DNA of 16,923 nucleotides from CAYNOZ01 sp964398955 (GTDB taxonomy: Archaea > Methanobacteriota_B > Thermococci > Thermococcales > CAYNOZ01): the NCBI GenBank assembly GCA_964398955.1, contig CAYNOZ010000027.1:1-16923 (forward strand), read 5' to 3'. Both the position numbers and the translations under genes were made by a program. Positions 1 through 6,994 of the stretch are shown here, piece after piece. The notes beneath the pieces are model-generated. The model worked only from the letters and a program-made list of their open reading frames with translations, did not search any database and was not told the origin of the DNA. How positions within the stretch are numbered: the stretch's first letter is position 1; every line of letters starts with the position of its first letter.

Positions 1-49
1 GTTAAATTATTCTAAAATAATGTTTTTCTTTTTTATTTAAAGAAAATTC

Positions 50-75
50 TTTGGAATTTTTGCACAATTCCGAAA
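50..75 (+). promoter_or_regulatory. Inverted repeat upstream of the first rubrerythrin promoter
   Basis: GGAATT (53-58) and AATTCC (66-71) form an inverted repeat around a 7-nt spacer. The arms extend outward by three more positions with one mismatch (TTT against GAA). It lies directly upstream of an A/T-rich TATA-like box (about 76-84, cattta-type) that fits the start at 120. This is the position expected for an operator or activator site. The binding protein is unknown. Confidence 0.35.
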
Positions 76-119
76 CATTTATTAGATTACGAAATGATTA
101 ATTATGAATGGTGGAGTGA

Positions 120-635
120 ATGTCTGGATATGAAGACATGAATTTAAAGGAGTTAATAGAAATTGGGATAAAATCAGAAATGGATGCACAAGAAGCTTAT
201 GGATTAATTGCTGAGGAAGATATTCCTACTCCTTTAGAAAATAGTCTAAGATCTTTGAAGAAGGATGAAAAGGACCATGAAGAAAGTTTAAGAACTATTT
301 TCAAAGAACATTTCCCTGATAAAGAACCGGTAATCCCTGATAAAATGGAATTAAGTGAAGAAATTAAAACTGAAGGAGATTTCATAAAAGAAGGAGTAAA
401 ACCTGAAGTAGAATCAATAGCAAAAGTAATAGAAAGAGCTATGAATGCTGAAAAAGACGCTCAAGAATATCATAAAGCTTTAGAAGATAAGTTAGAAGAT
501 AGAGACATGAAAAGTATTGCTGCATCAATGGCATATATGGAAAAAGGACACTATGAAAGACTCAAACACCAACTAGAAGGTATGAAAAAATACGGATCAA
601 ATTACGGAGCCTCATTCAAAGGACCAGGATTCTAA
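120..635 (+). CDS. Rubrerythrin-like ferritin-fold diiron protein (copy 1)
   Basis: This is a 171-residue four-helix-bundle protein of the rubrerythrin/ferritin-like superfamily, probably a cytoplasmic diiron oxidoreductase or peroxidase acting in oxidative-stress defence. Candidate iron ligands sit on the expected helices: Glu20 (helix A, SEMDAQE), Glu50 with His53 (ExxH, helix B), Glu111 (helix C, AEKDAQEYH) and Glu141 with His144 (ExxH, helix D, MEKGHYE). There is no C-terminal rubredoxin CxxC domain, so it is an erythrin-type single-domain protein and its electron donor must be separate. The ATG follows a GGTGGAGTGA ribosome-binding site. A T-tract at 652-660 probably ends the transcript. 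It is clearly paralogous to the gene at 10535 (same length, same GDFI linker motif). The family call is firm, but the substrate is not known. Confidence 0.85.
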   Translation: MSGYEDMNLKELIEIGIKSEMDAQEAYGLIAEEDIPTPLENSLRSLKKDEKDHEESLRTIFKEHFPDKEPVIPDKMELSEEIKTEGDFIKEGVKPEVESIAKVIERAMNAEKDAQEYHKALEDKLEDRDMKSIAASMAYMEKGHYERLKHQLEGMKKYGSNYGASFKGPGF

Positions 636-651
636 ATCCGAACTGAATAAT

Positions 652-660
652 ACTTTTTTT
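652..660 (+). terminator. T-tract terminator after rubrerythrin copy 1
   Basis: An uninterrupted run of Ts begins 16 nt after the stop codon, typical of archaeal termination without a hairpin. It merges into an A/T-rich stretch (661-675) that could serve as the TATA box of the next gene. Confidence 0.45.
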
Positions 661-699
661 ATATTAATAAATTAATTCTTAAGGTAATGGAGGAATTAG

Positions 700-1983
700 A
701 TGAGCGAATATTTGAAAGAACCATCAGAACCATCAGCTATCAAAGTTGCAATGTCTAAAGCTGCTGAGAAAGAAGAAAAAGGTTTACCTGTTGTGAACTT
801 TGCTAGTGGTAATGTTGGTCAGATGCCTTTAAATCTTGAATTTATGAAGATGAACATCGATCTAAATGATGATTTGCCGGAGGAAATTAAACCATTAACA
901 AAGGCTATTAAGAGAGGTGTGAAGAAGAGTTTTGAAAGACCTCGGGGATTAACTTATTCGGCCACTGGAGGAACTGAAAAGCAAAGAAAATCAGCTTTAG
1001 AGTACTTTAAGGAGTTCCATGGAGTTTCTCATAATGATCCTGATAAGGTGATAGTAACGGCTGGTGGTCAACGTGCTATGTCAGCTGCCTTAAGATCTAT
1101 TAAACCTGGAACTAATGTTTACATGTCTAAGTGGGAATATGCAGCTGTTTCAGGAATTTTAAATGATAATGGTTGTAAAGTAACTAGAATTAGTCCTGAA
1201 AACGAATTAGGGCTTGATATTGAAGAATTGAAAGAAAAAGTGAGTGAAGATTCGGTTTTCTATTTGAATATGCCTAAAAATCCTACGGGTTATGTTTCAC
1301 CGGATCTGCTGAAAGATGTTGCCGAAATAATGGTTGATAACAACGGTGGAGTGATCTGGGATGCTCCTTACCTTTTCACTATGATGAGATTGAAGAAGAA
1401 TGGGGCAGAGTTTGATGAGGGGTTCTTGGATAGTGAAATTAGTAAGTTTCAAGATGCCGTTTCAGATTATTCAGATAATATAGTTCAGTTGTCTAGTATT
1501 TCGAAGACTACTTTGAGTGCTGGTCTTAGGTATGGGTTTGCTACAGGTCCTGATGAATGGATACAGAATATGAATAATATTATAGGTAGGGAAGATTTAA
1601 GTAGTCCAACTGCATCATTTTTAACTGGTGAAGAGGTTCTTAAAGAATTTTTAAAGAATCCTGTAACTTATAAATGGTTAACAAGGATTTTAGCTGATAG
1701 ACTTTCTTATTTGATGGAACAGGATGTGCCAATGATTCTTCCTGATAATGGGAAATTCGGAGCTCTTTATGCTATGGTCAAAACTGGTGACCTTGAGGGA
1801 GAGGAATTCATAGAAAAAGCGGATGAATTCGGAATAGTACCTATCCCAGGTAAAGCCTTTTATGGAGAACCCGTTAATGCTATAAGAATCTCATTAGTTG
1901 CCACGCCATGGTCTAAAAATGATGAACAATGGAAAGAGAACGTAAGAACCTTGAAAAAAGCGATAAAAGATTTAACTAATTAA
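700..1983 (+). CDS. Class I/II pyridoxal-phosphate aminotransferase
   Basis: This is a fold-type I PLP aminotransferase of 427 residues, a normal length for the family. Visible landmarks are an NPTG motif (194-197), the cofactor-contacting Asp221 and Tyr224 (DAPY), the Schiff-base Lys269 in SSISK, the phosphate-contacting Arg277 in GLRYG, and the substrate carboxylate-binding Arg396 in AIRIS. It should transfer amino groups between an amino acid and a 2-oxo acid in the cytosol. The amino-acid specificity cannot be read from the sequence, and the gene has no pathway partners beside it. The ATG has a GGAGG site 6 nt upstream (689-693). A T-rich stretch follows the stop (1987-2020), where the gene converges with tenA. 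Confidence 0.9.
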   Translation: MSEYLKEPSEPSAIKVAMSKAAEKEEKGLPVVNFASGNVGQMPLNLEFMKMNIDLNDDLPEEIKPLTKAIKRGVKKSFERPRGLTYSATGGTEKQRKSALEYFKEFHGVSHNDPDKVIVTAGGQRAMSAALRSIKPGTNVYMSKWEYAAVSGILNDNGCKVTRISPENELGLDIEELKEKVSEDSVFYLNMPKNPTGYVSPDLLKDVAEIMVDNNGGVIWDAPYLFTMMRLKKNGAEFDEGFLDSEISKFQDAVSDYSDNIVQLSSISKTTLSAGLRYGFATGPDEWIQNMNNIIGREDLSSPTASFLTGEEVLKEFLKNPVTYKWLTRILADRLSYLMEQDVPMILPDNGKFGALYAMVKTGDLEGEEFIEKADEFGIVPIPGKAFYGEPVNAIRISLVATPWSKNDEQWKENVRTLKKAIKDLTN

Positions 1984-1986
1984 TAA

Positions 1987-2020
1987 AATTTTTTCTTCTT
2001 ATTTAATTATTTTTGTATTT
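1987..2020 (+). terminator. T-rich terminator after the aminotransferase
   Basis: A dense series of T-runs directly follows the stop codon of the aminotransferase in the 41-bp convergent gap before tenA. This matches archaeal T-tract termination on the plus strand. Confidence 0.45.
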
Positions 2021-2024
2021 TCTG

Positions 2025-2678
2025 TTAGATTACCCAGTCCTCTTTTTTGTATGACATTTCCCAGAACATGTATTCGTATTGCAGGCTTCTTTTGAAGTGT
2101 TTATCGATTTTTTGTATTTTTTCCTCGGTTTCTTTTTTGAGGTATTGGTTTAGTTCTGATTTTAGGTTGTTGATTAGATCTTGGAATTCTTCTGCTTGAT
2201 ATGTTTTTATCCATTCTTTATATTCTTTTCTTGTGTTTTCTGGGTTTAATTTTTGTCCGATATCCATGTATATCCAGAAGCATGGTAGTATTACGGAGAT
2301 TATTTCTGGGGTGGTGCCTTTATATGATGTTGTGAGGAGGTAATTTGTGTATGCTGTTGTTGTTGGTGTTTTTTCCACTTTTTTTAGATCTTTTTGGATT
2401 CCTACTTTTTGGCAGTATTTTTTGTGATGTTTTATTTCTATATTGATTGTTTTGTTAAGTATTTCTGTATATTGTCTGATTTTGTTTTCTTTTTCTGATT
2501 TTGTTATTAGATTTGCTATTGCTCGTGTGTAATCTAGGAGGTATAGGTAGTCTTGTTTTAGGTAAAAATGGAAGTTTTCTATTGGTAGTTCATTATTCTC
2601 GATTTTTTTAAGGAATGGATGGTCTAGGTTTTTGTTCCACATTTTTGAATATTTTTTCTTTAAATCTATTGCTTTCAT
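2025..2678 (-). CDS. tenA: TenA-family aminopyrimidine aminohydrolase (thiaminase II)
   Basis: TenA hydrolyses amino-HMP and related thiamine breakdown products to the HMP pyrimidine, which is reused for thiamine synthesis. The 217-residue protein carries the residues of the cysteine-type (TenA_C) class: Asp43 in KQDYLYL, Tyr110, nucleophile Cys133 in LPCFWIY, and Glu202 in the final LQYEYMFWEM helix, corresponding to Asp44, Tyr112, Cys135 and Glu205 of Bacillus subtilis TenA. It is the second gene of an operon, 12 bp behind thiT, with its own AAGGAGAT ribosome-binding site. The coding strand is markedly rich in A and C. The neighbouring thiamine transporter strongly supports the salvage role. 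Confidence 0.93.
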   Translation of the reverse strand: MKAIDLKKKYSKMWNKNLDHPFLKKIENNELPIENFHFYLKQDYLYLLDYTRAIANLITKSEKENKIRQYTEILNKTINIEIKHHKKYCQKVGIQKDLKKVEKTPTTTAYTNYLLTTSYKGTTPEIISVILPCFWIYMDIGQKLNPENTRKEYKEWIKTYQAEEFQDLINNLKSELNQYLKKETEEKIQKIDKHFKRSLQYEYMFWEMSYKKEDWVI

Positions 2679-2690
2679 TTTATCTCCTTT

Positions 2691-3230
2691 TTATTTATAT
2701 AAATCTATTAATTCTGTTTTCCATAATGCTGAAAAGGCTACTAAGCTTATTATAAATTCGACTGTTAGGAATGATCCGTTATATATTGTTGAGTAAAGAA
2801 GTGGATTCATACCTTCTGGTGCGTATTTTGCAAAGAATATTACTCCTGATACTAAATGTGATAAAAATCTTCCCATTATTGCTATGAAAATTGATAATGC
2901 TAGTATGAAGACATTTTCTTTTGCTCTTTCCTTGAATAATCCGGCTAAACCGAGTGCTGCGAATGGTAATGGGTAGTCTAGTAGTATTTGAGCTGGATGG
3001 ATTATTATTGGTTGAATCATTAGTTGTACTACTCCGTATAGAGCTCCTACTATTATTCCTGATTTGTATCCTCTTCTTAATGCGTACCACATTATCGGTA
3101 CCATGCTAGCTGCTGTTACTGATCCTCCTTGAGGCATTTGAAATAATTTTATTAGGCTTAATACTGTTGAGAGGGCTATCACCATTGCCATTTCTGCTAC
3201 TTGTTTTGAGTTTAATTCGAAGTACCTCAT
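2691..3230 (-). CDS. thiT: ThiT-type thiamine transporter, ECF S component
   Basis: This is a 179-residue integral membrane protein with about six hydrophobic segments, matching ThiT (YuaJ), the thiamine-binding S component of energy-coupling-factor transporters. Family motifs include GGSVTAASMVP (35-45), HPAQILLDYPLPF (78-90) and the C-terminal LLYSTIYNGSF (144-154). His125, Tyr146 and Asn151 coincide with thiamine-pocket residues reported for Lactococcus lactis ThiT, but the Trp133 position appears to be Phe133. That alignment was made by eye. No EcfA or EcfT gene is in the window, so the energising module must be elsewhere. The gene leads the thiT-tenA operon. A TTATAAAA box (about 3262-3269) and a GTGAT site precede the ATG, giving a leader of only about 10 nt. 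Confidence 0.92.
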   Translation of the reverse strand: MRYFELNSKQVAEMAMVIALSTVLSLIKLFQMPQGGSVTAASMVPIMWYALRRGYKSGIIVGALYGVVQLMIQPIIIHPAQILLDYPLPFAALGLAGLFKERAKENVFILALSIFIAIMGRFLSHLVSGVIFFAKYAPEGMNPLLYSTIYNGSFLTVEFIISLVAFSALWKTELIDLYK

Positions 3231-3260
3231 TTTATCACATGAAACACTTTTTGATAACCC

Positions 3261-3291
3261 TTTTATAATTTACTATAACCGACTTATAGTA
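3261..3291 (-). promoter_or_regulatory. thiT-tenA promoter with an inverted repeat
   Basis: On the minus strand TTATAAAAGGG is a good TATA box about 35 nt before the thiT ATG. Just upstream of it, TACTATA (3271-3277) and TATAGTA (3285-3291) are a perfect 7-bp inverted repeat with a 7-nt spacer, a plausible operator. No TPP-riboswitch signature (CTGAGA with ACCTGAT) is present. Archaeal thiamine genes are commonly controlled by ThiR-type proteins, which is only a guess here. Confidence 0.45.
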
Positions 3292-3298
3292 CTTCATG

Positions 3299-3348
3299 AA
3301 AAACAACAAACAACAAAAACACCAACAAAAACAAAAAAACACAAAAAC
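3299..3348 (-). terminator. 50-nt T/G-only tract ending the UPF0145 operon
   Basis: All 50 plus-strand bases here are A or C, so the minus-strand transcript runs into 50 nt of only T and G, including runs of five to seven Ts, immediately at the TAG stop of the UPF0145 gene. This fits a T-tract archaeal terminator, though the total absence of A and C on the transcribed sense strand is unusual. Confidence 0.55.
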
Positions 3349-3665
3349 TAATCCTCTAACCTAACAGCCGTACCATAAGCTAAAATCTCAGCAGCAGAAC
3401 CCATAATACCACTAGTAGTGAAACGAACATTCACAACAGCATCAGCACCCATATCCTCAGCCTCATCAACCATCCTATTCACAGCAGCCTCCCGAGACTC
3501 AGTCAACATAGAATCATACTCCTTCACCTCACCACCAACTATATTCCTAAAACTAGCCTTAACATCCTGACCAACATTCCTAGCTCTCACAGAATTACCT
3601 CTAACCAAACCCAAAACCTCAACAATCTTATGACCCGGAACAGTCTCAGTATTAACAACTAACAT
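3348..3665 (-). CDS. UPF0145 / YbjQ-family protein
   Basis: This is a cytoplasmic protein of about 105 residues matching the UPF0145 (YbjQ, 'heavy-metal-binding domain') family. It has the TxxxxPG start, the central VRGNSVRARNVG and DVKASFRNIVGGE segments, and the ADAVVNVRFTTS strand before the AAEILAYGTAV end. Members form oligomeric rings, and the cellular role is unknown. An in-frame GTG lies three codons upstream (3674), but the ATG at 3665 is preferred because GGTG sits 6 nt before it and family members begin here. It follows the small membrane-protein gene by about 15 bp and is probably co-transcribed with it. Confidence 0.88.
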   Translation of the reverse strand: MLVVNTETVPGHKIVEVLGLVRGNSVRARNVGQDVKASFRNIVGGEVKEYDSMLTESREAAVNRMVDEAEDMGADAVVNVRFTTSGIMGSAAEILAYGTAVRLED

Positions 3666-3689
3666 ATCAAACACCTAAAAACTTCAAAT

Positions 3690-3893
3690 TCAATATTTAC
3701 GTTCAACCTTAACATCACGAGATTTATCCCTAAAAACACCGATAATAATTAAAACAAAACCAAAAACAACCAAAGAAATTGAAAACCTCCAAATCAAAGA
3801 AATATCACTACCAATAAAAGCAATTACACCAAAAACCAGAGGAATAGTAATCCCCAAACCAATAAGAACCAACCCAATATCAGAAAGATCCAA
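3690..3893 (-). CDS. Small two-helix membrane protein
   Basis: This is an unrecognised protein of about 67 residues with two strong hydrophobic helices (GLVLIGLGITIPLVFGVIAFIG, and SISLVVFGFVLIIIGVF after a short loop), then a basic, charged tail (RDKSRDVKVERKY) likely to face the cytoplasm. A GTG at 3902 would add Met-Cys-Cys. The TTG at 3893 is preferred because GGTG lies 6 nt upstream, the same layout as the next gene. It is the first gene of a two-gene operon with UPF0145 and could be a membrane partner for that protein. No function can be assigned. Confidence 0.7.
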   Translation of the reverse strand: MDLSDIGLVLIGLGITIPLVFGVIAFIGSDISLIWRFSISLVVFGFVLIIIGVFRDKSRDVKVERKY

Positions 3894-3970
3894 ACAACAC
3901 ACCTAAACATAGTAAAAAATACTAAAACAAATACTTTTCGGAAGTAATAATTTGAATAAGAAAAAAGTAA

Positions 3971-3994
3971 ATAGTTATTTAAGTTTCGAAACTT
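3971..3994 (+). promoter_or_regulatory. Promoter with perfect 14-bp palindrome before the mtnA-like gene
   Basis: AAGTTTCGAAACTT (3981-3994) is a perfect palindrome. It directly follows a TATA-like stretch (atagttattt, 3971-3980) and lies 20 bp before the GTG start at 4015. Its place between the TATA box and the start codon is typical of a repressor operator. The 121-bp gap also holds the start region of the divergent membrane-protein operon. Confidence 0.45.
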
Positions 3995-4014
3995 AATTCA
4001 GTAATCGTGATAAG

Positions 4015-5043
4015 GTGTCAGATATTCCTATATTGGTTGATCTCCATGAAAATATCTACTTTAATGAAGAAAAAGGAGAAGTAGTTATACTTGATCGAAG
4101 AAAACTTCCAGGAAACGTAGCTTACCATCGAAGCAAGACTTATGAAGAGGTTGCTAAAGCAATTGAGAATATGGTAACCCAAAGCTTAGGAGTTTCACCA
4201 GCAGCAGGATATGGTGTGGTTCTAGCAGCATACAATACTAAAAATAAAGAACCGGATAAAAAAAGAGATCATATACACAAGGCCATTGAAAGAATGAAGA
4301 ATACAAGACCTACTCAAACATCTTTACATCATCTAGTCGATGAAATGAGTGATATTACTAATGAGACAATAAAAAATGATGGAGATGTATTCAATATTTT
4401 AAAGACAACCGCTTACAACTGGACCGATCATATATTATCCATATCAAAGGACATGGGGAGATATGCTTCAAAAAAAGTTGAAGATGGTGACACTATTCTA
4501 ACTCATTGCTATGGAGGGCCTGCAATCTACTTCACAGGACATTACGCAAGAGAGAACGGTAAAGAAGTTGATTTCTACGTATCTGAAACAAGACCATACC
4601 TACAAGGAGCAAGATTAACATCATACGCCTTAAAAGAAGGTAAATTTGATGTTACATTAATCACAGATGGAATGCCAGCACATTGTATGCAAGAAGGGAA
4701 AATAGATAAATTTATTACCGGAGCAGACCGAATTTCAATGGACGGTGGAGTCGCTAACAAAATAGGAACCTATCAAATAGCTTTAGCCGCAGATAAGTAC
4801 GACATACCTTTCTACGCACACTCATACGATGGCCCAGATAGAGATACTCCAACATGGAAACACGTTGAAATAGAGGAAAGAGATCCAGAAGAAATCTTCA
4901 ACATAAAAAACGAAAGAATAGCACCAAGAGGTATCAAAGGATACTACCCAGCATTTGACTGCACACCACCTGAACTAGTGGAAGGAGTTATCACCGAAAA
5001 CGGAATTTACAAACCAGAAAACGTTCAAAAACATTTTAAATAA
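4015..5043 (+). CDS. MtnA / eIF2B-alpha family sugar-phosphate isomerase
   Basis: This 342-residue protein belongs to the eIF2B/MtnA/ribose-1,5-bisphosphate isomerase superfamily. Its length and motifs are closest to MtnA, which converts 5-methylthioribose 1-phosphate to methylthioribulose 1-phosphate in methylthioadenosine salvage. Seen are TRPTQTSL (98-104), the catalytic-type Cys165 in THCYGG, ETRPYLQGARL (191-201), the acid Asp238 in TGADRI, GVANKIGTYQ (245-254) and a PAFDCTPPELV end (312-322), as in MtnA. Ribose-1,5-bisphosphate isomerase in archaeal AMP catabolism is the main alternative and uses the same Cys/Asp pair. The start is GTG with GTGAT just upstream. No other methionine-salvage gene is nearby. 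It ends 16 bp from a convergent phosphatase gene. Confidence 0.85.
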   Translation: MSDIPILVDLHENIYFNEEKGEVVILDRRKLPGNVAYHRSKTYEEVAKAIENMVTQSLGVSPAAGYGVVLAAYNTKNKEPDKKRDHIHKAIERMKNTRPTQTSLHHLVDEMSDITNETIKNDGDVFNILKTTAYNWTDHILSISKDMGRYASKKVEDGDTILTHCYGGPAIYFTGHYARENGKEVDFYVSETRPYLQGARLTSYALKEGKFDVTLITDGMPAHCMQEGKIDKFITGADRISMDGGVANKIGTYQIALAADKYDIPFYAHSYDGPDRDTPTWKHVEIEERDPEEIFNIKNERIAPRGIKGYYPAFDCTPPELVEGVITENGIYKPENVQKHFK

Positions 5044-5059
5044 ACACCAACCATTTTCC

Positions 5060-5680
5060 TTAGATATGATTTAAGATTTCAGGAAAATCATTAAAACAAC
5101 TTAGAGCAACATCAGCTGTATCAATATTGTTTCCAATACAAATACTTAAACCGGAATTAGAGAACAATTTAGAATCAAACTCACTATCACCTACTGAAAC
5201 ACAATTGCTCTGATCCACTCCTAAATCATTAATTAATTCCTTCAATATTTTATCTTTTCTATGTAACTCAACACGATGAATTCCTTCACCAGTCAAATAA
5301 CCTTCTTCATCTAATTCAAAACCATTCGCGTAAACTCTGGGAATTCCTAAGTCCTCCCCTACTAATTCTGCCTGAATATCAATACCTGCAGAAATAATTG
5401 CAGTTTCATAACCTTTATCATGTATTTCATTAATGGTTTGATGTGCTTTAGGAGGTAGGTTATAGTCAGATAAAATTTCTCGAAGCTTTGAAATATGAGG
5501 AACAGGATGCCAAAGAGAGATCACTCTTCTCATAAATTCAGGATAATCAAATTTTCCTTCTAACCAATTATTAAATATTTTTAAGGCTTCTTCTTTAGTG
5601 CCGAAATATTCATTCACCTTAGCCCAGCTTTGACCTTCAATAAGTGTTCCATCCATATCAAAAACAATTAATTTCCTCAT
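5060..5680 (-). CDS. HAD-superfamily phosphatase, SerB-like
   Basis: This is a 206-residue haloacid-dehalogenase-type phosphatase with all four motifs: nucleophile Asp8 and acid/base Asp10 in FDMDGTL, Ser97 in AIISAG, Lys142 or Lys144 before the third segment, and Asp165 with Asp169 in VGDSEFD for magnesium. The cap inserted after motif I (about 15-85) and the overall length resemble phosphoserine-phosphatase-like members, with substrates such as phosphoserine or a sugar phosphate. The real substrate cannot be told. It converges on the MtnA-like gene. A TTTTTAAAAAT stretch just upstream (5697-5707) could be its TATA box. Confidence 0.87.
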   Translation of the reverse strand: MRKLIVFDMDGTLIEGQSWAKVNEYFGTKEEALKIFNNWLEGKFDYPEFMRRVISLWHPVPHISKLREILSDYNLPPKAHQTINEIHDKGYETAIISAGIDIQAELVGEDLGIPRVYANGFELDEEGYLTGEGIHRVELHRKDKILKELINDLGVDQSNCVSVGDSEFDSKLFSNSGLSICIGNNIDTADVALSCFNDFPEILNHI

Positions 5681-5774
5681 GAAACCACTAGCAGAATATT
5701 TTTAAAAATAGGATTACTTAAATTTTTTTGAAATGCCTTTTTTTAGATGGATTTATTCTTTTTTAAGGTTTTAC

Positions 5775-6416
5775 TTAGAATATAATTTCTTTGGTTAGTT
5801 TTATTCCTTTTTTAGTTAGTAAGAATTTTTTAATCATTAAAATCATTCTTAGATGTTTTATATTTATTTTGATGTCCGTTTTATAGGATAATTTTTTTCC
5901 GTCAAAATCTGGGTTTATTTTTATTTCTGATTTTGGATATTTGATTTGGATAGTTTCTTTTAATGCGTACATGTTTCCTGTTATTATTCCTGTTTTTGCT
6001 GGATTTTCGAATCCTATTGTTATATTCATTTTTATCCATTCTATTTCGAATTTCTTTATTAGGTTTTTTATGAAGTCCGGTATTTCTGGGATTAGTTCTA
6101 GGATTAAAGAATTATCGAATTCTTTGGTTTTTTTCATCTGTTTTTTTGGTTTTATTTGTTTTTCTTCTGTTTTTTTAGTTTTTATTTTTTTACTTAAGAT
6201 GTATATTTTTATGAGTGTTTGATCCTTTATTTTGGTTCTTTCTATTGTTATTAGTCCGGCGAATGTTTTGAGTGATAGGTTGGTAATTTTTTCTTTTTCG
6301 TCTTTTTTTACTGAAATTTTAGCTGATAGGGGTGTTACAAAGAATATTGTGATGATAATTATTATTAATAAGATTAAATAAAGAAGAGAAGTTAAAATTA
6401 GAGATATTATAGGCAT
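5775..6416 (-). CDS. DUF2953 (YtfI-like) membrane-anchored protein
   Basis: This 213-residue protein starts with a single long hydrophobic helix (about 4-28) followed by a very basic, lysine-rich region (KKIKTKKTEEKQIKPKKQMKK near 76-97). It continues with predicted beta strands (MNITIGFENPAKTGIITG, then DFDGKKLSYKTDIKINIK) and ends in a basic helix. The layout matches DUF2953, the family of Bacillus YtfI. It lies 16 bp behind a GerW/YtfJ-like gene, the partner with which DUF2953 genes are typically paired, which strengthens the call. A GTGAT site precedes the ATG. The coding strand is very rich in A, and the protein is basic, unlike most of its acidic neighbours. The function is unknown. Confidence 0.75.
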   Translation of the reverse strand: MPIISLILTSLLYLILLIIIIITIFFVTPLSAKISVKKDEKEKITNLSLKTFAGLITIERTKIKDQTLIKIYILSKKIKTKKTEEKQIKPKKQMKKTKEFDNSLILELIPEIPDFIKNLIKKFEIEWIKMNITIGFENPAKTGIITGNMYALKETIQIKYPKSEIKINPDFDGKKLSYKTDIKINIKHLRMILMIKKFLLTKKGIKLTKEIIF

Positions 6417-6432
6417 TTAGATCACTTAGTGA

Positions 6433-6831
6433 TTATTCGGTTTCTTCTACTTCTTCTTCAGGTTCTTGTTTTTTCTTTGGTTTAAATTTTGTTAGGTCTA
6501 TGTCTTTTAACTTTTCTAGGATTTCAGGTGCTTCTTCTACTAGTTTTTCTATTGATCTTCCTTTGTCTTTTATTGATAGTATTTTGGTTTCTTTTTCATT
6601 TGATACTATGAATGCTACTGGTTCGATGTTTGAACCTGCTCCTGCTCCTCCGGCTGATCCTTCTTTTTTGCCTTTATCTTCTCCACTGCCTGCCCCAAAA
6701 CCGAATGATACTTTTATTATTGGCACTATTTTAGTATCTCCTACTTCCATTGGATCTCCTACTACTGTCTCTGTTCTAACTAATTTTTCTAATTCGTTTA
6801 CAGTTGTTTCAATAATATCTTCTACTGTCAT
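6433..6831 (-). CDS. GerW / YtfJ family protein
   Basis: This 132-residue protein resembles the GerW (YtfJ) family, named for a B. subtilis spore-germination protein but widespread in non-sporulating bacteria and archaea. The signature is present: VVGDPMEVGDTKIVPI (24-39), then VSFGFGAGSGE and a Gly/Ala-rich stretch (GSAGGAGAGS), then the PVAFIV strand. The end is a charged tail (KPKKKQEPEEEVEETE) and is probably disordered. No membrane segment is seen. A strong GAGGTGA ribosome-binding site lies 6 nt upstream (6838-6844). It heads a two-gene operon with the DUF2953 gene. An archaeon does not sporulate, so the role here must differ from germination. Confidence 0.85.
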   Translation of the reverse strand: MTVEDIIETTVNELEKLVRTETVVGDPMEVGDTKIVPIIKVSFGFGAGSGEDKGKKEGSAGGAGAGSNIEPVAFIVSNEKETKILSIKDKGRSIEKLVEEAPEILEKLKDIDLTKFKPKKKQEPEEEVEETE

Positions 6832-6994
6832 GTTTATTCACCTCAAATGTAATTAATTTGTTATTAAGAATAATGATTAAAAACATAAATAATTTACGAT
6901 TTCAATTACAATTAATTAAATTCTTAATTTATAAAAATAAGGATTAGAAAAGAAGTAAACAAAAAATTAGATTAGGTTTTCGGTTCTTCAGAGT

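Noticed and set aside
2779..3090. 103-codon frame inside thiT on the same strand
   Set aside because: Its serine/asparagine/arginine-rich composition is typical of a frame-shifted reading, and thiT itself is firmly identified.
3231..3300. TPP riboswitch upstream of the thiamine operon
   Set aside because: The conserved CTGAGA and ACCTGAT-type elements are absent, and the predicted leader is only about 10 nt.
6500..6856. 118-codon plus-strand frame opposite the GerW gene
   Set aside because: Low-complexity Ser/Phe/Pro sequence. The opposite strand encodes a recognised family with a strong ribosome-binding site.
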